Assembly (NCBI GenBank): GCA_030524055.1
Contig: JAUNHH010000005.1
Location: forward strand, 116,056-180,055
Length of the DNA: 64,000 nucleotides
Direction of reading: 5' to 3'
Source: Actinomycetaceae bacterium
GTDB lineage: Bacteria > Actinomycetota > Actinomycetes > Actinomycetales > Actinomycetaceae
This document shows, piece after piece, positions 26,221 to 34,638 of the stretch; the first letter of the stretch is position 1; every line of letters begins with the position of its first letter. The position numbers and the translations under genes are program-made. The notes beneath the pieces were generated by a model. The model searched no databases, was not told the DNA's origin, and saw nothing but the letters and a program-made list of their open reading frames with translations.

Positions 26221-27525
26221 ATGCTGCAGCCCGTCAACAATCCCGCTCTGTCATCACAAGAACGACTGGTGACACTTCGCATCGCCTCTGCTACAGAGAG
26301 TTTCCCCGAGTGGGTTGCCGAGTCCAATAACCACATCCATACCTGTTTCTCCTTCAGCCCCTACACACCAGCCGCTGCCGCGCTGAATGCGCGCCGCGCT
26401 GGCCTGCGCGTTGTGGGCTCCGTTGACCACGACTCCATTGCTGCCGCCGCCGAAATGACCGGTGCCACCCGCATTCTTGGCATGGGTAGCGTCACCGGTT
26501 TTGAATGCCGCGCGTTCTTTGACCCCGATGGCCCTTTTGCCTCCCGCAAACTCAATAACCCCGACTCTGCAGGCATTGCCTATATGACCGTCCAGGGCGT
26601 GCCCGCCAACAAGCGGGATGAAGTGGCTGCCTGGCTGGCCCCCAAACGGGAAGCCCGCCTTGAGCGCACACTGAAAATGGCAGCAGCCCTCAATGAGATC
26701 CTTGAAGGACTTGGCGTTGCGCCTTTTGACCCGCAAAAAGACATGGTCGATCAGTCCCAATACGCCAATGGGGGCGGCATTACTGAACGTCACCTCTTAG
26801 CTGCCACAGCCCAAGCGCTGATTAATGGTTTCGGCGAAGGCCCGACCCTGCTGAAGGGCCTTGAAGGGATGGGGATTGAGGTGCCAGCCGCCCTGGCCCC
26901 TGACCTTGTTGATGACCACAATCCGCACCTGATGTATGACCTTCTTGGGGTGTTGAAAGCCAACTATTTGGATCGCGTCTACATTCAGCCCACCACGGAA
27001 TGCCCCACCACTGAGGAAGTTGTGGCGTTCGCGGATTCCATTGGCGCCATTGCTACCTACGCCTACCTGGGTGATGTCTCTGCGTCCCCCACAGGCGATA
27101 AGAAGGCCGAAAAATTCGAGGACGAGTTCCTTGACGAACTATTCGCAGCACTGGCTGATCGCGGCCTGCGCGCAGTGACCTATATGCCTCCACGTAATAC
27201 CGATGAGCAGCTGCGTCGCGTCCACGAATTGGCTGCCGCCCACGGAATGCTCGAAATTTCCGGCGTGGACATTAACCAGCCGCGCCAGTCTTTCAACTGC
27301 CCGGAGCTTCGCCGCCCTGAGTTCGCCCAACTCAATGAAGCCACCTGGGCACTTGTCGCCCACGAAGCCCTGACCACCGTTGACCCGGCTCTGCACCTAC
27401 TTGGCGAGGGCCGGCGCAGCCCAGAGGAGCTGGCCAAGCGTATTGCGGATTACGCGCCACTCGGGCGGGCTATGGCCGACGGGGCTGAAGCAGAAGAGGT
27501 AGCCGCATCGGCTCCTCGCGCATGA
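26221..27525 (+). CDS. PHP-domain putative metallophosphoesterase
   Basis: A 434-residue protein with an N-terminal PHP domain: SNNHIHTCFSFSPYTP carries the first metal-binding His pair, and SVDHDSIAAAAEM the next DHD-type motif. PHP domains bind two or three metal ions and hydrolyse phosphate esters (histidinol phosphatase, polymerase PHP). Further metal ligands are not certain, but ISGVDINQPRQSF near residue 350 is a candidate. GAAAGGA precedes the ATG. Lying between the E1-E3 genes and the two sugar-phosphate dehydrogenases, it may be a sugar phosphatase of the same pathway. The exact reaction is unknown. Confidence 0.72.
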   Translation: MLQPVNNPALSSQERLVTLRIASATESFPEWVAESNNHIHTCFSFSPYTPAAAALNARRAGLRVVGSVDHDSIAAAAEMTGATRILGMGSVTGFECRAFFDPDGPFASRKLNNPDSAGIAYMTVQGVPANKRDEVAAWLAPKREARLERTLKMAAALNEILEGLGVAPFDPQKDMVDQSQYANGGGITERHLLAATAQALINGFGEGPTLLKGLEGMGIEVPAALAPDLVDDHNPHLMYDLLGVLKANYLDRVYIQPTTECPTTEEVVAFADSIGAIATYAYLGDVSASPTGDKKAEKFEDEFLDELFAALADRGLRAVTYMPPRNTDEQLRRVHELAAAHGMLEISGVDINQPRQSFNCPELRRPEFAQLNEATWALVAHEALTTVDPALHLLGEGRRSPEELAKRIADYAPLGRAMADGAEAEEVAASAPRA

Positions 27526-27531
27526 GTTTTG

Positions 27532-27605
27532 ACGAGGGCGGGGCCGGGCCCACCGCAGGGGACTAGCCCCCAGCTGGCCAGTGCTCCGCCCTCGTCACAC
27601 ACAGA
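27532..27605 (+). terminator. 13-mer pair hairpin after the PHP gene
   Basis: ACGAGGGCGGGGC (27532-27544) begins four bases after the stop and pairs with GCTCCGCCCTCGT (27593-27605), one G-U pair, around a 48-base loop that itself can fold. It separates two genes of the same cluster. Confidence 0.6.
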
Positions 27606-27647
27606 GATCACCATCTGGGAAGGTCACTTTCCAGCGAAAGGACACCA

Positions 27648-28667
27648 ATGTCAACCGCAACTGCACCTGAAGTCAGAGGCCTTTTCCTTGCGGCCCTGGG
27701 CCGACCTGTTTTGGTTCGCGCTACCACTGCGCCCGCAAGCGTCACCCTGCCGCAGGACTTGGCAGGTGCGACCCTTCCCGATGGCATTGCCCTGCCCACA
27801 GTGGTTCAGGTGGGGCAGACTTCCTATGAGGTAGTGGAAACTCCGCGCGGTGAGCGTGAAATTTCCGGGCGCGTTGCCCTGGTGACCGGTGGAGCCCAAG
27901 GTTTTGGCGCCGAAATTGCTGCCGGACTTGTTGAGCAAGGCTGTTTCGTGTTTATTGCTGACCTCAATGGCGAGGGCGCCGCAGCAAAATGCGAAGAATT
28001 AGGTGCTGACACCACTCACCCCATTACCGTCAATGTTGCGGATGAGGAATCCGTGGCAGCAATGGCTGCTGAAGTAGAAAAAGTCGCTGGCGGCCTTGAC
28101 CTAGTGGTCTCTAATGCTGGCATTGTCCGCGCCGGGTCGGTTTTAGAACAGGATGCCTCAGCTTTCCGCCTTTCCACCGATATTAACTATGTCGCCTTCT
28201 TCCTTGTGACCAAGCATTTAGGTGGATTGATTGCCCGTCAGCATTCCACAGCACCACAGTGGCTGACTGACATTATTCAGATTAACTCCAAGTCAGGGTT
28301 GGCTGGTTCAAATAAGAATGCCGCCTACGCAGGGTCCAAATTTGGCGGAATTGGTTTAGTGCAATCCTTCGCTCTGGAACTCGTTGAGCACGGCATTAAA
28401 GTCAATGCGATTTGCCCCGGAAACTTTTATGACGGGCCGCTGTGGTCAGACCCAGAAAAAGGCCTTTTCGTCCAGTACCTCAACTCCGGGAAAGTGCCAG
28501 GCGCTCAAACAGTGGAGGATGTCAAAGCCTTCTACGAATCAAAAGTGCCGATGCGTCGTGGCGCTACCGGCATTGATGTGCTGCGCGCCATTTACTACAT
28601 CGTTGAACAGGCCTACGAAACCGGCCAGGCAGTGCCTGTCACCGGTGGTCAGGTCATGTTGAACTAG
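27648..28667 (+). CDS. Sorbitol-6-phosphate-2-dehydrogenase-like SDR
   Basis: A 339-residue protein. The last 260 residues are a classical short-chain dehydrogenase: GRVALVTGGAQGFGAEIA (NAD loop TGGAQGFG), SNAGIV, the catalytic Ser in INSKSGLAG and YAGSKFG (Tyr and Lys). The first 75 residues are an unusual extra domain ending near the Rossmann fold. The extension and the SDR body resemble sorbitol-6-phosphate 2-dehydrogenases and the SDR half of RhaE-W-type aldolase/dehydrogenase fusions, but no aldolase half is present. It could oxidise a secondary alcohol at the non-phosphate end of a hexitol phosphate. GAAAGGA precedes the ATG. Confidence 0.8.
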   Translation: MSTATAPEVRGLFLAALGRPVLVRATTAPASVTLPQDLAGATLPDGIALPTVVQVGQTSYEVVETPRGEREISGRVALVTGGAQGFGAEIAAGLVEQGCFVFIADLNGEGAAAKCEELGADTTHPITVNVADEESVAAMAAEVEKVAGGLDLVVSNAGIVRAGSVLEQDASAFRLSTDINYVAFFLVTKHLGGLIARQHSTAPQWLTDIIQINSKSGLAGSNKNAAYAGSKFGGIGLVQSFALELVEHGIKVNAICPGNFYDGPLWSDPEKGLFVQYLNSGKVPGAQTVEDVKAFYESKVPMRRGATGIDVLRAIYYIVEQAYETGQAVPVTGGQVMLN

Positions 28668-28684
28668 GAGCCGCACTTCCTGAA

Positions 28685-28712
28685 GGCGCGCATCTGCGCG
28701 CCCCGCCCTCGT
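28685..28712 (+). terminator. Hairpin joined to an exact 13-mer copy
   Basis: GGCGCGC (28685-28691) and GCGCGCC (28696-28702) form a stem with a 4-base loop, running straight into GCCCCGCCCTCGT (28700-28712). It lies between the SDR and zinc dehydrogenase genes. Without a T-run, its strength as terminator is doubtful. Confidence 0.5.
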
Positions 28713-28739
28713 CCCCATTGATCCACTAAAGGAACTCCG

Positions 28740-30344
28740 ATGACTGCCCTTCCCTCCACCCAATACGCTATTCAGATTGTGGGCAAAGATGAGGTCACAG
28801 TAAATACCGCTAAAGCGGTAGACGCTGTTGGCCCCCACCAAATGATGCTCCAGGTTGAAGCCTGCGGTATTTGCTTTTCCGACACAAAACTTCTGCACGC
28901 TTTCGATACCCACCCCCGTAAAGCAGAAGTAATTTCCGGAATCGATCCGGCAGCGCTTGCTGAAATCCCCGGATATAAGCCCGGCGACCTGCCCACCGTT
29001 CCCGGTCACGAACCAGTGGGCCGCATTATTGCTGTGGGCGAGAAAGTCACCCACTACAAGGTGGGCGACCGGGTCCTGGTTCAGGCTGACTGGAAACACC
29101 TGCGCACCCCGAAATCCAATGGTGCTTTCGGCTACAACTTTGAAGGCGCCCTTCAGGAATATGTCGTCATTGATGAGCGCTGCGCCGTCTCTCCTGAGGG
29201 GGAGGAATTCCTTATCCATGTCTCCGACGGGCCCTCGGCCGCCGCTGTTGGCCTGATCGAACCCTGGGCCACTGTGGAAGGCTCCTATGCCTGGGCCGAA
29301 CGCAATCACATTGCTGTCGGCGGGCGCCTGCTGGTCGTTGGCGAAGGATCTGTGGACTCCTTGACCGCCGCGCATACCCCCGGTGAGGTTGTTGAAGCGG
29401 GTGAGGGAGACCTTGGGTCGCTGACCGGCCAGGCTTTTGACGACATTGTCTACTTTGGTGCGAAGGCCGATGTCATTGAGGTTCTTGGTGGCCTGCTGGG
29501 TACCCGCGGCACTCTGTGCGTGGTGCTGGGTGGGGCGCAGATTGACCGTAAGGTCAGCCTTGATATTGGGCGTGTCCACTACGATTTCATTCGTTTCTGC
29601 GGCACCACTGGGGACGATCCGGCCGACGGCTATGCGTGGATTCCTGCCAATGGCGACCTGCGCGAAGGCGACACAATCGCCATTATTGGTGCGGCTGGGC
29701 CTATGGGACAGATGCACACTATGCGCGCGGTAACTTCTGGCGTTGCTGGGATTACCGTGGCGGGAACAGATTTGTCTGATGAACGCCTGGAGGGTCTGCG
29801 CGGCGTCGTTGGGCCGGTGGCTGAAGCGCGCGGCGTCCCACTGGAGATTATTAATACGGGCAACACCCAGCTGCAGCCTGGCTACACCCACCTTTCCTGC
29901 ATGGTTCCCGTTCCTGCGTTGGTATCGCAGGCGGTGGATTTGGCTGCGGAGGGCGCGATTGTCAACGCCTTTGCGGGGATTCCTGCGGGGACCTTTGGTG
30001 ACTTTGATCTGCAAGGCATTATTGAGCGCCGCATCTTTATGCTGGGCACATCCGGTTCTGATGTCTCTGATATGCGCACCGTTTTGCGCAAGATCGAAGA
30101 GGGCATTATCGATACGACCATTTCCCTGTGGGCAGTCACCGGTATGGCCGGATTCGTTGATGCCATTAATGCGGTGATGGACCGGACCAGTGGCGGCAAG
30201 ATTATGGTTTTCCCAATGCTGCATGACCTGGGCCTGACCCCTGTGGCTGAACTCGGTGAGAAGTACCCCGAGGTGGCGGCTGCCCTCAATGGTGGCCTGT
30301 GGACTAAGGAAGCTGAAGAAGCTTTGCTTGCTGCGGCCCGCTGA
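28740..30344 (+). CDS. Sorbose-1-phosphate-reductase-like zinc dehydrogenase
   Basis: A 534-residue medium-chain dehydrogenase, much longer than the usual 350. The N-terminal catalytic domain shows EACGICFSDTKLLHAF (zinc Cys), PTVPGHEPVGRIIAVG (zinc His/Glu) and VGDRVLVQADW. The nucleotide-binding part shows GDTIAIIGAAGPMGQMH near residue 315. About 80 residues between them (about 205-300) and a long tail are extra. L-sorbose-1-phosphate reductase (SorE) is an MDR enzyme of the long kind and the best family guess. Together with the SDR it could shift a ketone along a hexitol phosphate. AAAGGA precedes the ATG. Confidence 0.75.
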   Translation: MTALPSTQYAIQIVGKDEVTVNTAKAVDAVGPHQMMLQVEACGICFSDTKLLHAFDTHPRKAEVISGIDPAALAEIPGYKPGDLPTVPGHEPVGRIIAVGEKVTHYKVGDRVLVQADWKHLRTPKSNGAFGYNFEGALQEYVVIDERCAVSPEGEEFLIHVSDGPSAAAVGLIEPWATVEGSYAWAERNHIAVGGRLLVVGEGSVDSLTAAHTPGEVVEAGEGDLGSLTGQAFDDIVYFGAKADVIEVLGGLLGTRGTLCVVLGGAQIDRKVSLDIGRVHYDFIRFCGTTGDDPADGYAWIPANGDLREGDTIAIIGAAGPMGQMHTMRAVTSGVAGITVAGTDLSDERLEGLRGVVGPVAEARGVPLEIINTGNTQLQPGYTHLSCMVPVPALVSQAVDLAAEGAIVNAFAGIPAGTFGDFDLQGIIERRIFMLGTSGSDVSDMRTVLRKIEEGIIDTTISLWAVTGMAGFVDAINAVMDRTSGGKIMVFPMLHDLGLTPVAELGEKYPEVAAALNGGLWTKEAEEALLAAAR

Positions 30345-30436
30345 GGTGTGGCTGGGGCGCACTGAAGGGTGCCTGATTGCGCCCGCTGAGTTTCTTGGGG
30401 CGCTCGCGCGGTGCGCCCTGAGGATCCTGTGATTGC

Positions 30437-30479
30437 GTGCCCCGTCCTCGTTGATTTTCTATTGACGAGGGCGGGGCAC
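30437..30479 (+). terminator. 15-bp 13-mer pair hairpin closing the sugar region
   Basis: GTGCCCCGTCCTCGT (30437-30451) pairs with ACGAGGGCGGGGCAC (30465-30479), one G-U pair, loop 13 bases, then CTTTCTCGT. It is the likely end of the DeoR-to-dehydrogenase cluster. The surrounding gap 30345-30594 shows nothing else. Confidence 0.75.
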
Positions 30480-30594
30480 GCTTTCTCGTGCCATCTGCAA
30501 ATGTGTGGGGGTGTGTGGATTCTCTACATTGTGGTGTTGACTGTGCGGCGGGGAGCTGGCGCGACTGCTATTAAATGGCGACTACTCTAAAGAT

Positions 30595-31632
30595 ATGTCA
30601 ACACAGGATGACCGGGGTCGAGAGGACTCTTCCGCAGATGGCCCGCTCTCGCGTGGCCCTTCATTGTCGCGAAGGTGGCAACGCTCTCGGAGCTCGCAGA
30701 GCTCTCAGCGCGGACAAAGCGGAAAGGGGGACAGTCGCAAGCTTTTATGGGGTGGGATTCTTGGAACGAGGACGGCTCTTTATGTTGCTGGCGTTATCCT
30801 GGTAATAGGAACTCTTCTTTTCTGGAAACACGGTTTTCCTCAGGACATTTGGGCGTGGTTTAATAGCGCGTATTTATTGCTACTTTTTTCTGCGCTCGGA
30901 GTGGTTTTCCTGATTGTCTTGCGGCTAGCAATTCAGCATATTCGCGATGGTATCCGCCAGTTCAAAGGGGAGGAGCCGAAAGGACGACATCGTAATGGGG
31001 ACGCAAAAAACCCACGGAAATGGTGGATAAACTGGCTTCTTATCCTCCTTGTCCTCTATGGCTTTGTTCTGACGCTATTTGCAACCCTGTTCCTCTATTA
31101 TTTCCTCCCTCAAAGTGGTCCCTTTGGTCTATTTCACTTTAATGTTGCCCACTTAGGGGGATTCCTCATAGCATTAATCTGCGCAGGAATTGGCTTAGGT
31201 TTTTTGGTGGATTCCATTGGGAAAGTACGGGAGAAAAGATATCTAAAGAGCCTGTTGTCGCTACTTGGTGTGGGTGCTCTCGCGGCCTTAAGCCTGTGGA
31301 TAGCGGGGATGGTAGTGCCGCCGATTGTCTCTTCTGTGCCAGAAATATTTACTGGACCGAAAACAATAGAAAATGCGCAATGCCTATCAAGTAGGACAGA
31401 AAGAGGTGTGGATGGTGATGGTCGCCGTAATCCCATGCCGCGGAGGGAATATACCCAATACCACTTCATTGTCGCTGGCCAGGGCGCTGAGCCATTCGAG
31501 TTCTATCTGACAGCCTATGACGACGAAGGCCCTCATCGTATTGCTGAAACAATCCAGGGTGCGTGTGCCTCTAAAGAACCCTTTACCTTGGTCCATTATC
31601 CCGTGAGTAAAGTCGTGGTGGATGCTCGCTAA
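30595..31632 (+). CDS. Type-A multi-pass membrane protein, tandem family copy 1
   Basis: A 345-residue protein of unknown function. After a charged, Ser/Arg-rich cytosolic start (MSTQDDRGREDSSADG) there are about five membrane segments (between residues 60 and 250), then an outside domain with two cysteines: AQCLSSRTERGVDGDG and GACASKEPFTLVHYP. The ending xPFTLxYxPxSxxVxxR recurs in all copies of this local family and resembles DUF3592-type domains. No Shine-Dalgarno site is seen; TACTCT stands seven bases before the ATG and could be a -10 box, which would make the mRNA leaderless. Paralogues A2 and A3 follow downstream. Confidence 0.75.
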   Translation: MSTQDDRGREDSSADGPLSRGPSLSRRWQRSRSSQSSQRGQSGKGDSRKLLWGGILGTRTALYVAGVILVIGTLLFWKHGFPQDIWAWFNSAYLLLLFSALGVVFLIVLRLAIQHIRDGIRQFKGEEPKGRHRNGDAKNPRKWWINWLLILLVLYGFVLTLFATLFLYYFLPQSGPFGLFHFNVAHLGGFLIALICAGIGLGFLVDSIGKVREKRYLKSLLSLLGVGALAALSLWIAGMVVPPIVSSVPEIFTGPKTIENAQCLSSRTERGVDGDGRRNPMPRREYTQYHFIVAGQGAEPFEFYLTAYDDEGPHRIAETIQGACASKEPFTLVHYPVSKVVVDAR

Positions 31633-31709
31633 AATGCAGGCATGAATGTCTAGACTCGTGTTTTTATTACCCCACAGAAATAGGATTTCTTCCTGCAGAT
31701 AGGATTGCT

Positions 31710-32525
31710 ATGTCCTCCCATCGATATGCCCTTATTTATCTCAAGCAGTTATTGCGCCCTGTGAAAGATGAGGCCTCCTTCTGGCAGGGGAGGGTGATGC
31801 GAATTCTGCGCCGGATTATGCGTGGGCTGTTGATCTGTGTCATTCTCCTGGGGTTGTTCGGTGGCTTTGCTATGCAATTCTTGGATAACTACGGGCAGGA
31901 GGGGACATACTTTCTTCTCGCCACAGGCGCTTTTGCCTTAAGTGTCAGCCTGCTGTGCGTCCTTTTCTTCCTGCTGGCTCTTTTCGGGCTGCTAAAGAAA
32001 AGTCTAGAGAAAGATCGAGATCGGAGAGCCGACGAGCGAGCCGTGCAGGTCGAGCCGCGATGGGGTAAAAGAAGCACTGAGGACAAGAGCGATACCGTGG
32101 ATCTGAAGGGGCGGGCGAAAAGAGTAGGCATCGTCTTTCTAGTGGGCGCAGTCATTTTTCTGCCGTTTATTGCGGGAGCGTATTTTTCGGGGCGTGCTTT
32201 CTTTGACGTCATTGAAGGACCGAGGGTTGAAAGCGCTGTCCTGTGTCTGGATGTGACAAGTGAAAGGGGAAAAATTGGTGGAGGGCGCTATAACCCTGTT
32301 CCTCGCAGGGAATATAAGGAGTACATCTATACGCTGCAGATTCCAGATCAGGACGTGACAACACTGAGGGCACGTGTCGCTGAAGGGTATTCTGACCCGA
32401 CAATCCCAGAAACTATTGCGGATATGTGCACGGCCTCCACGCCTTTTACTCTCACCTACTACGCCCACTCCTCCATTATTCTTGACGCTACCGATCCGCG
32501 TGAGTCGGGTGAAAAGACGCCCTAG
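31710..32525 (+). CDS. Type-B membrane protein, tandem family copy 1
   Basis: A 271-residue protein with three main membrane segments (about residues 38-58, 68-95 and 138-160) and an outside C-terminal domain. That domain has two cysteines (VLCLDVTSERG and DMCTASTPFTLTYY) and the same end motif as the type-A proteins. It is therefore a relative with fewer membrane passes. The N-terminus MSSHRYALIYLKQLLRPVKDE is shared with copy B2. ATAGGATT just before the ATG, with an identical element before B2, looks like a -10 box of a leaderless transcript. Function unknown. Confidence 0.72.
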   Translation: MSSHRYALIYLKQLLRPVKDEASFWQGRVMRILRRIMRGLLICVILLGLFGGFAMQFLDNYGQEGTYFLLATGAFALSVSLLCVLFFLLALFGLLKKSLEKDRDRRADERAVQVEPRWGKRSTEDKSDTVDLKGRAKRVGIVFLVGAVIFLPFIAGAYFSGRAFFDVIEGPRVESAVLCLDVTSERGKIGGGRYNPVPRREYKEYIYTLQIPDQDVTTLRARVAEGYSDPTIPETIADMCTASTPFTLTYYAHSSIILDATDPRESGEKTP

Positions 32526-32599
32526 TCCTTCCTCATTATTGGCGCCTAGGTATCGGACATGTGATGCTGCGGCTTACGCATGGTCGCTACGCTGGACAT

Positions 32600-33675
32600 A
32601 TGTCGCCACAGGATGATCACGAGCCAGAGAAATCTCCTGCGCCGCCACCACGTCCACTTGCACCACCAATGCGACGGCGCTCCCGGCGTCGTGGAACGCG
32701 GGGTTACTATCGCAAGCGCTCTGCAAGTCAGGTCCTCAAAGGAAGTTGGATATTCCGCCTGTTCATTGTGGTGGTATTGGTTTTCGCTGTGATCCACTGG
32801 AGGTATGGTCATCCAAGCGGCCCTACCGAGTGGATCCCCTGGTTCAGATGGTTTATCCAGGACTCCGGATTCATATTCTTTAGTCTGGTTGGTGGAATAT
32901 TCCTTATTGTCATATTCGTGACTGGCAGCCATTTTAAGACCGCAATTCAACGCCTGCGGGCAAAAGGCGACGATATTCATGCCATACCGGTCAGTTACTA
33001 TGTGTTGTGGGGTGCGAAAGTTCGTTCTGGCTCTGGCGAAAATGGGAGAAAAAGTCATTGGCAATGGTGGCGTGACTGGCTCATTATTCTCTTTTTCCCC
33101 TATGGTTTTCTCCTGACGCTCTTCATTTTAGTCTTCCTCTACTATTTCTTCCTAGAAATGGCTCCTTTGCTATTGCTCACTTTTATGTTGCGCATTTTGG
33201 GGCGCTTTTTCTTATTTCAATCATCGCGGTGATTGGCCTTGCTTACCTGCTGGATGCCACCTGGAAGTGGCGGGAGAAAAAATATGTCAAGAGTGGCTTC
33301 TCGCTAATAGGTGGCGCGCTAGTTATCGCTCTCTGCGTCCATCTATCGGGGATTGCATTGTCTTCCCTCCTCTCCTCTGTTCCTGACGTTTTTGCGGCGC
33401 CAAAAACAACGGATACTGCCCAATGCCTCTCAAGTGCGACAGAAAGAGGTGTGGATGGTGAGGGTCACCGGAATGCCTCGCCGCGAAGGGAATATACCCA
33501 ATATCATTTCGTCATTGTTGACGGGAATAGTGAGCCATTTGATGTCTATCTAACGGCCTATGATGATGAGGGTGATAACCCTGTTATCCGAACGATTCAA
33601 CGCCATTGTGGATCCAAAGAGACCTTTACCCTGGTTTATTATCCGGGGAGTAAAACCGTGGTGGAGGCTCGCTAA
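32600..33675 (+). pseudogene. Type-A membrane protein copy 2, frameshifted
   Basis: Two overlapping frames (to 33232, then from about 33169 to 33675) together match the type-A protein along its whole length, including both cysteine motifs (AQCLSSATERGVDGEG and RHCGSKETFTLVYYP). Reading AP|FAIAHFYVAHFG across the break restores the alignment with copy 1 (GP|FGLFHFNVAHLG). The break is at the T-run 33166-33168, where one T too few is present. The gene is thus broken by a one-base loss, unless this is a sequencing error or a slippage site. The start at 32600 parallels that of copy 1. Confidence 0.75.
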
Positions 33676-33752
33676 AGTGCCGGTGAATATGTGCTCTCGC
33701 CGCCTGTGGGGTGTGTCAGAATAGGGCGTCTTCTTGTGCAGATAGGATCATC

Positions 33753-34532
33753 ATGTCTTCCCGCCGAAATGTCACGGTTCCTCTCATTCAGTTGTGGCGC
33801 CCCGTGAAAGATGAGGCATCCTTCTGGCAGGGGAGGGTGATGATCAATCTACGGCGTGTTATATGTGGGCTATTGATCTGCGTGATTCCCCTGGGAATCT
33901 TCGGTTTTGTTGGCGACCAATTCTTTGATAACTACGGGCAGGGAGGGCTTTATGCTCTTCTCTCTTTCGGCGCTCTATTCCTTAGCCTCGGATTGCTCTC
34001 GGTGATAGGCGCATTAGGTGTGCTGTTTTGGCCGCTGAGGAAAAGCCTTGAGAAAGACCGAGCCGCCCGCGAAACCCCGGTGCAGATTGAGCCACAAAGG
34101 GAACAGAAAAACACTGGCCTGATAGAGGGAATCGTGAACCTTTGGGTGCTGGTGAAGAGAATTGGCCTGGCTGTTCTTGTGACTGTCATGATGGTTGGCG
34201 GATTGATATTTGGAACCCAGATTGCGGGGAGTGTTGTTCTTGACCTCTTTCATGGTCCGCAGGTGGTCCATGGGGCAACCTGCGTGGATGTCGAAACTGA
34301 GGAAGGGAAGACAAATAGTGGGCGCCGTAACCCTTTCCCACGCAAGCCCTATGTAAAGCACACATTTACGTTGCAGGTGCCAGATCGTGAGGAGGTTATC
34401 TTGCGTGCTCGGGTCATACAGGATCGCTCAGATCGCACGATCCCAGAAAAGATCCTGACCTCCTGCACGCTATCGACACCCTTTACTCTCACCTATTACC
34501 CCCACAGCTCTGTCCTCGTTAATGCTGAATAG
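33753..34532 (+). CDS. Type-B membrane protein, tandem family copy 2
   Basis: A 259-residue relative of copy B1. The opening MSSRRNVTVPLIQLWRPVKD and the stretch ASFWQGRVM are shared, as are three membrane segments and the outside domain with its two cysteines (ATCVDVETEEG and SCTLSTPFTLTYYPHSS). ATAGGAT lies eight bases before the ATG as in B1, and no ribosome binding site is visible, so a leaderless message is likely. An in-frame codon 14 residues upstream is not supported. Function unknown. Confidence 0.72.
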   Translation: MSSRRNVTVPLIQLWRPVKDEASFWQGRVMINLRRVICGLLICVIPLGIFGFVGDQFFDNYGQGGLYALLSFGALFLSLGLLSVIGALGVLFWPLRKSLEKDRAARETPVQIEPQREQKNTGLIEGIVNLWVLVKRIGLAVLVTVMMVGGLIFGTQIAGSVVLDLFHGPQVVHGATCVDVETEEGKTNSGRRNPFPRKPYVKHTFTLQVPDREEVILRARVIQDRSDRTIPEKILTSCTLSTPFTLTYYPHSSVLVNAE

Positions 34533-34567
34533 CCGGCACTGATACGTCGGACAGCGCTTTTCCTTCT

Positions 34568-34580
34568 ACGAGGGCGGGGC
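34568..34580 (+). repeat. Solitary exact 13-mer after B2
   Basis: ACGAGGGCGGGGC stands alone between the B2 and A3 genes. GTACCTTTTT follows, but without an inverted partner no hairpin forms. Confidence 0.75.
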
Positions 34581-34638
34581 GTACCTTTTTAGGCGGCATT
34601 TTACTGTGGGTGGGGCTGGTGCTCACTAGACTGGCCGT

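Noticed and set aside
28539..30362. Minus-strand frame of 607 codons opposite the zinc dehydrogenase
   Set aside because: The plus-strand enzyme has clear motifs; the antisense frame is an effect of codon bias.
33161..33235. Programmed ribosomal frameshift in the second type-A gene
   Set aside because: No slippery heptamer or downstream pseudoknot was recognised, and the paralogues are in one frame.
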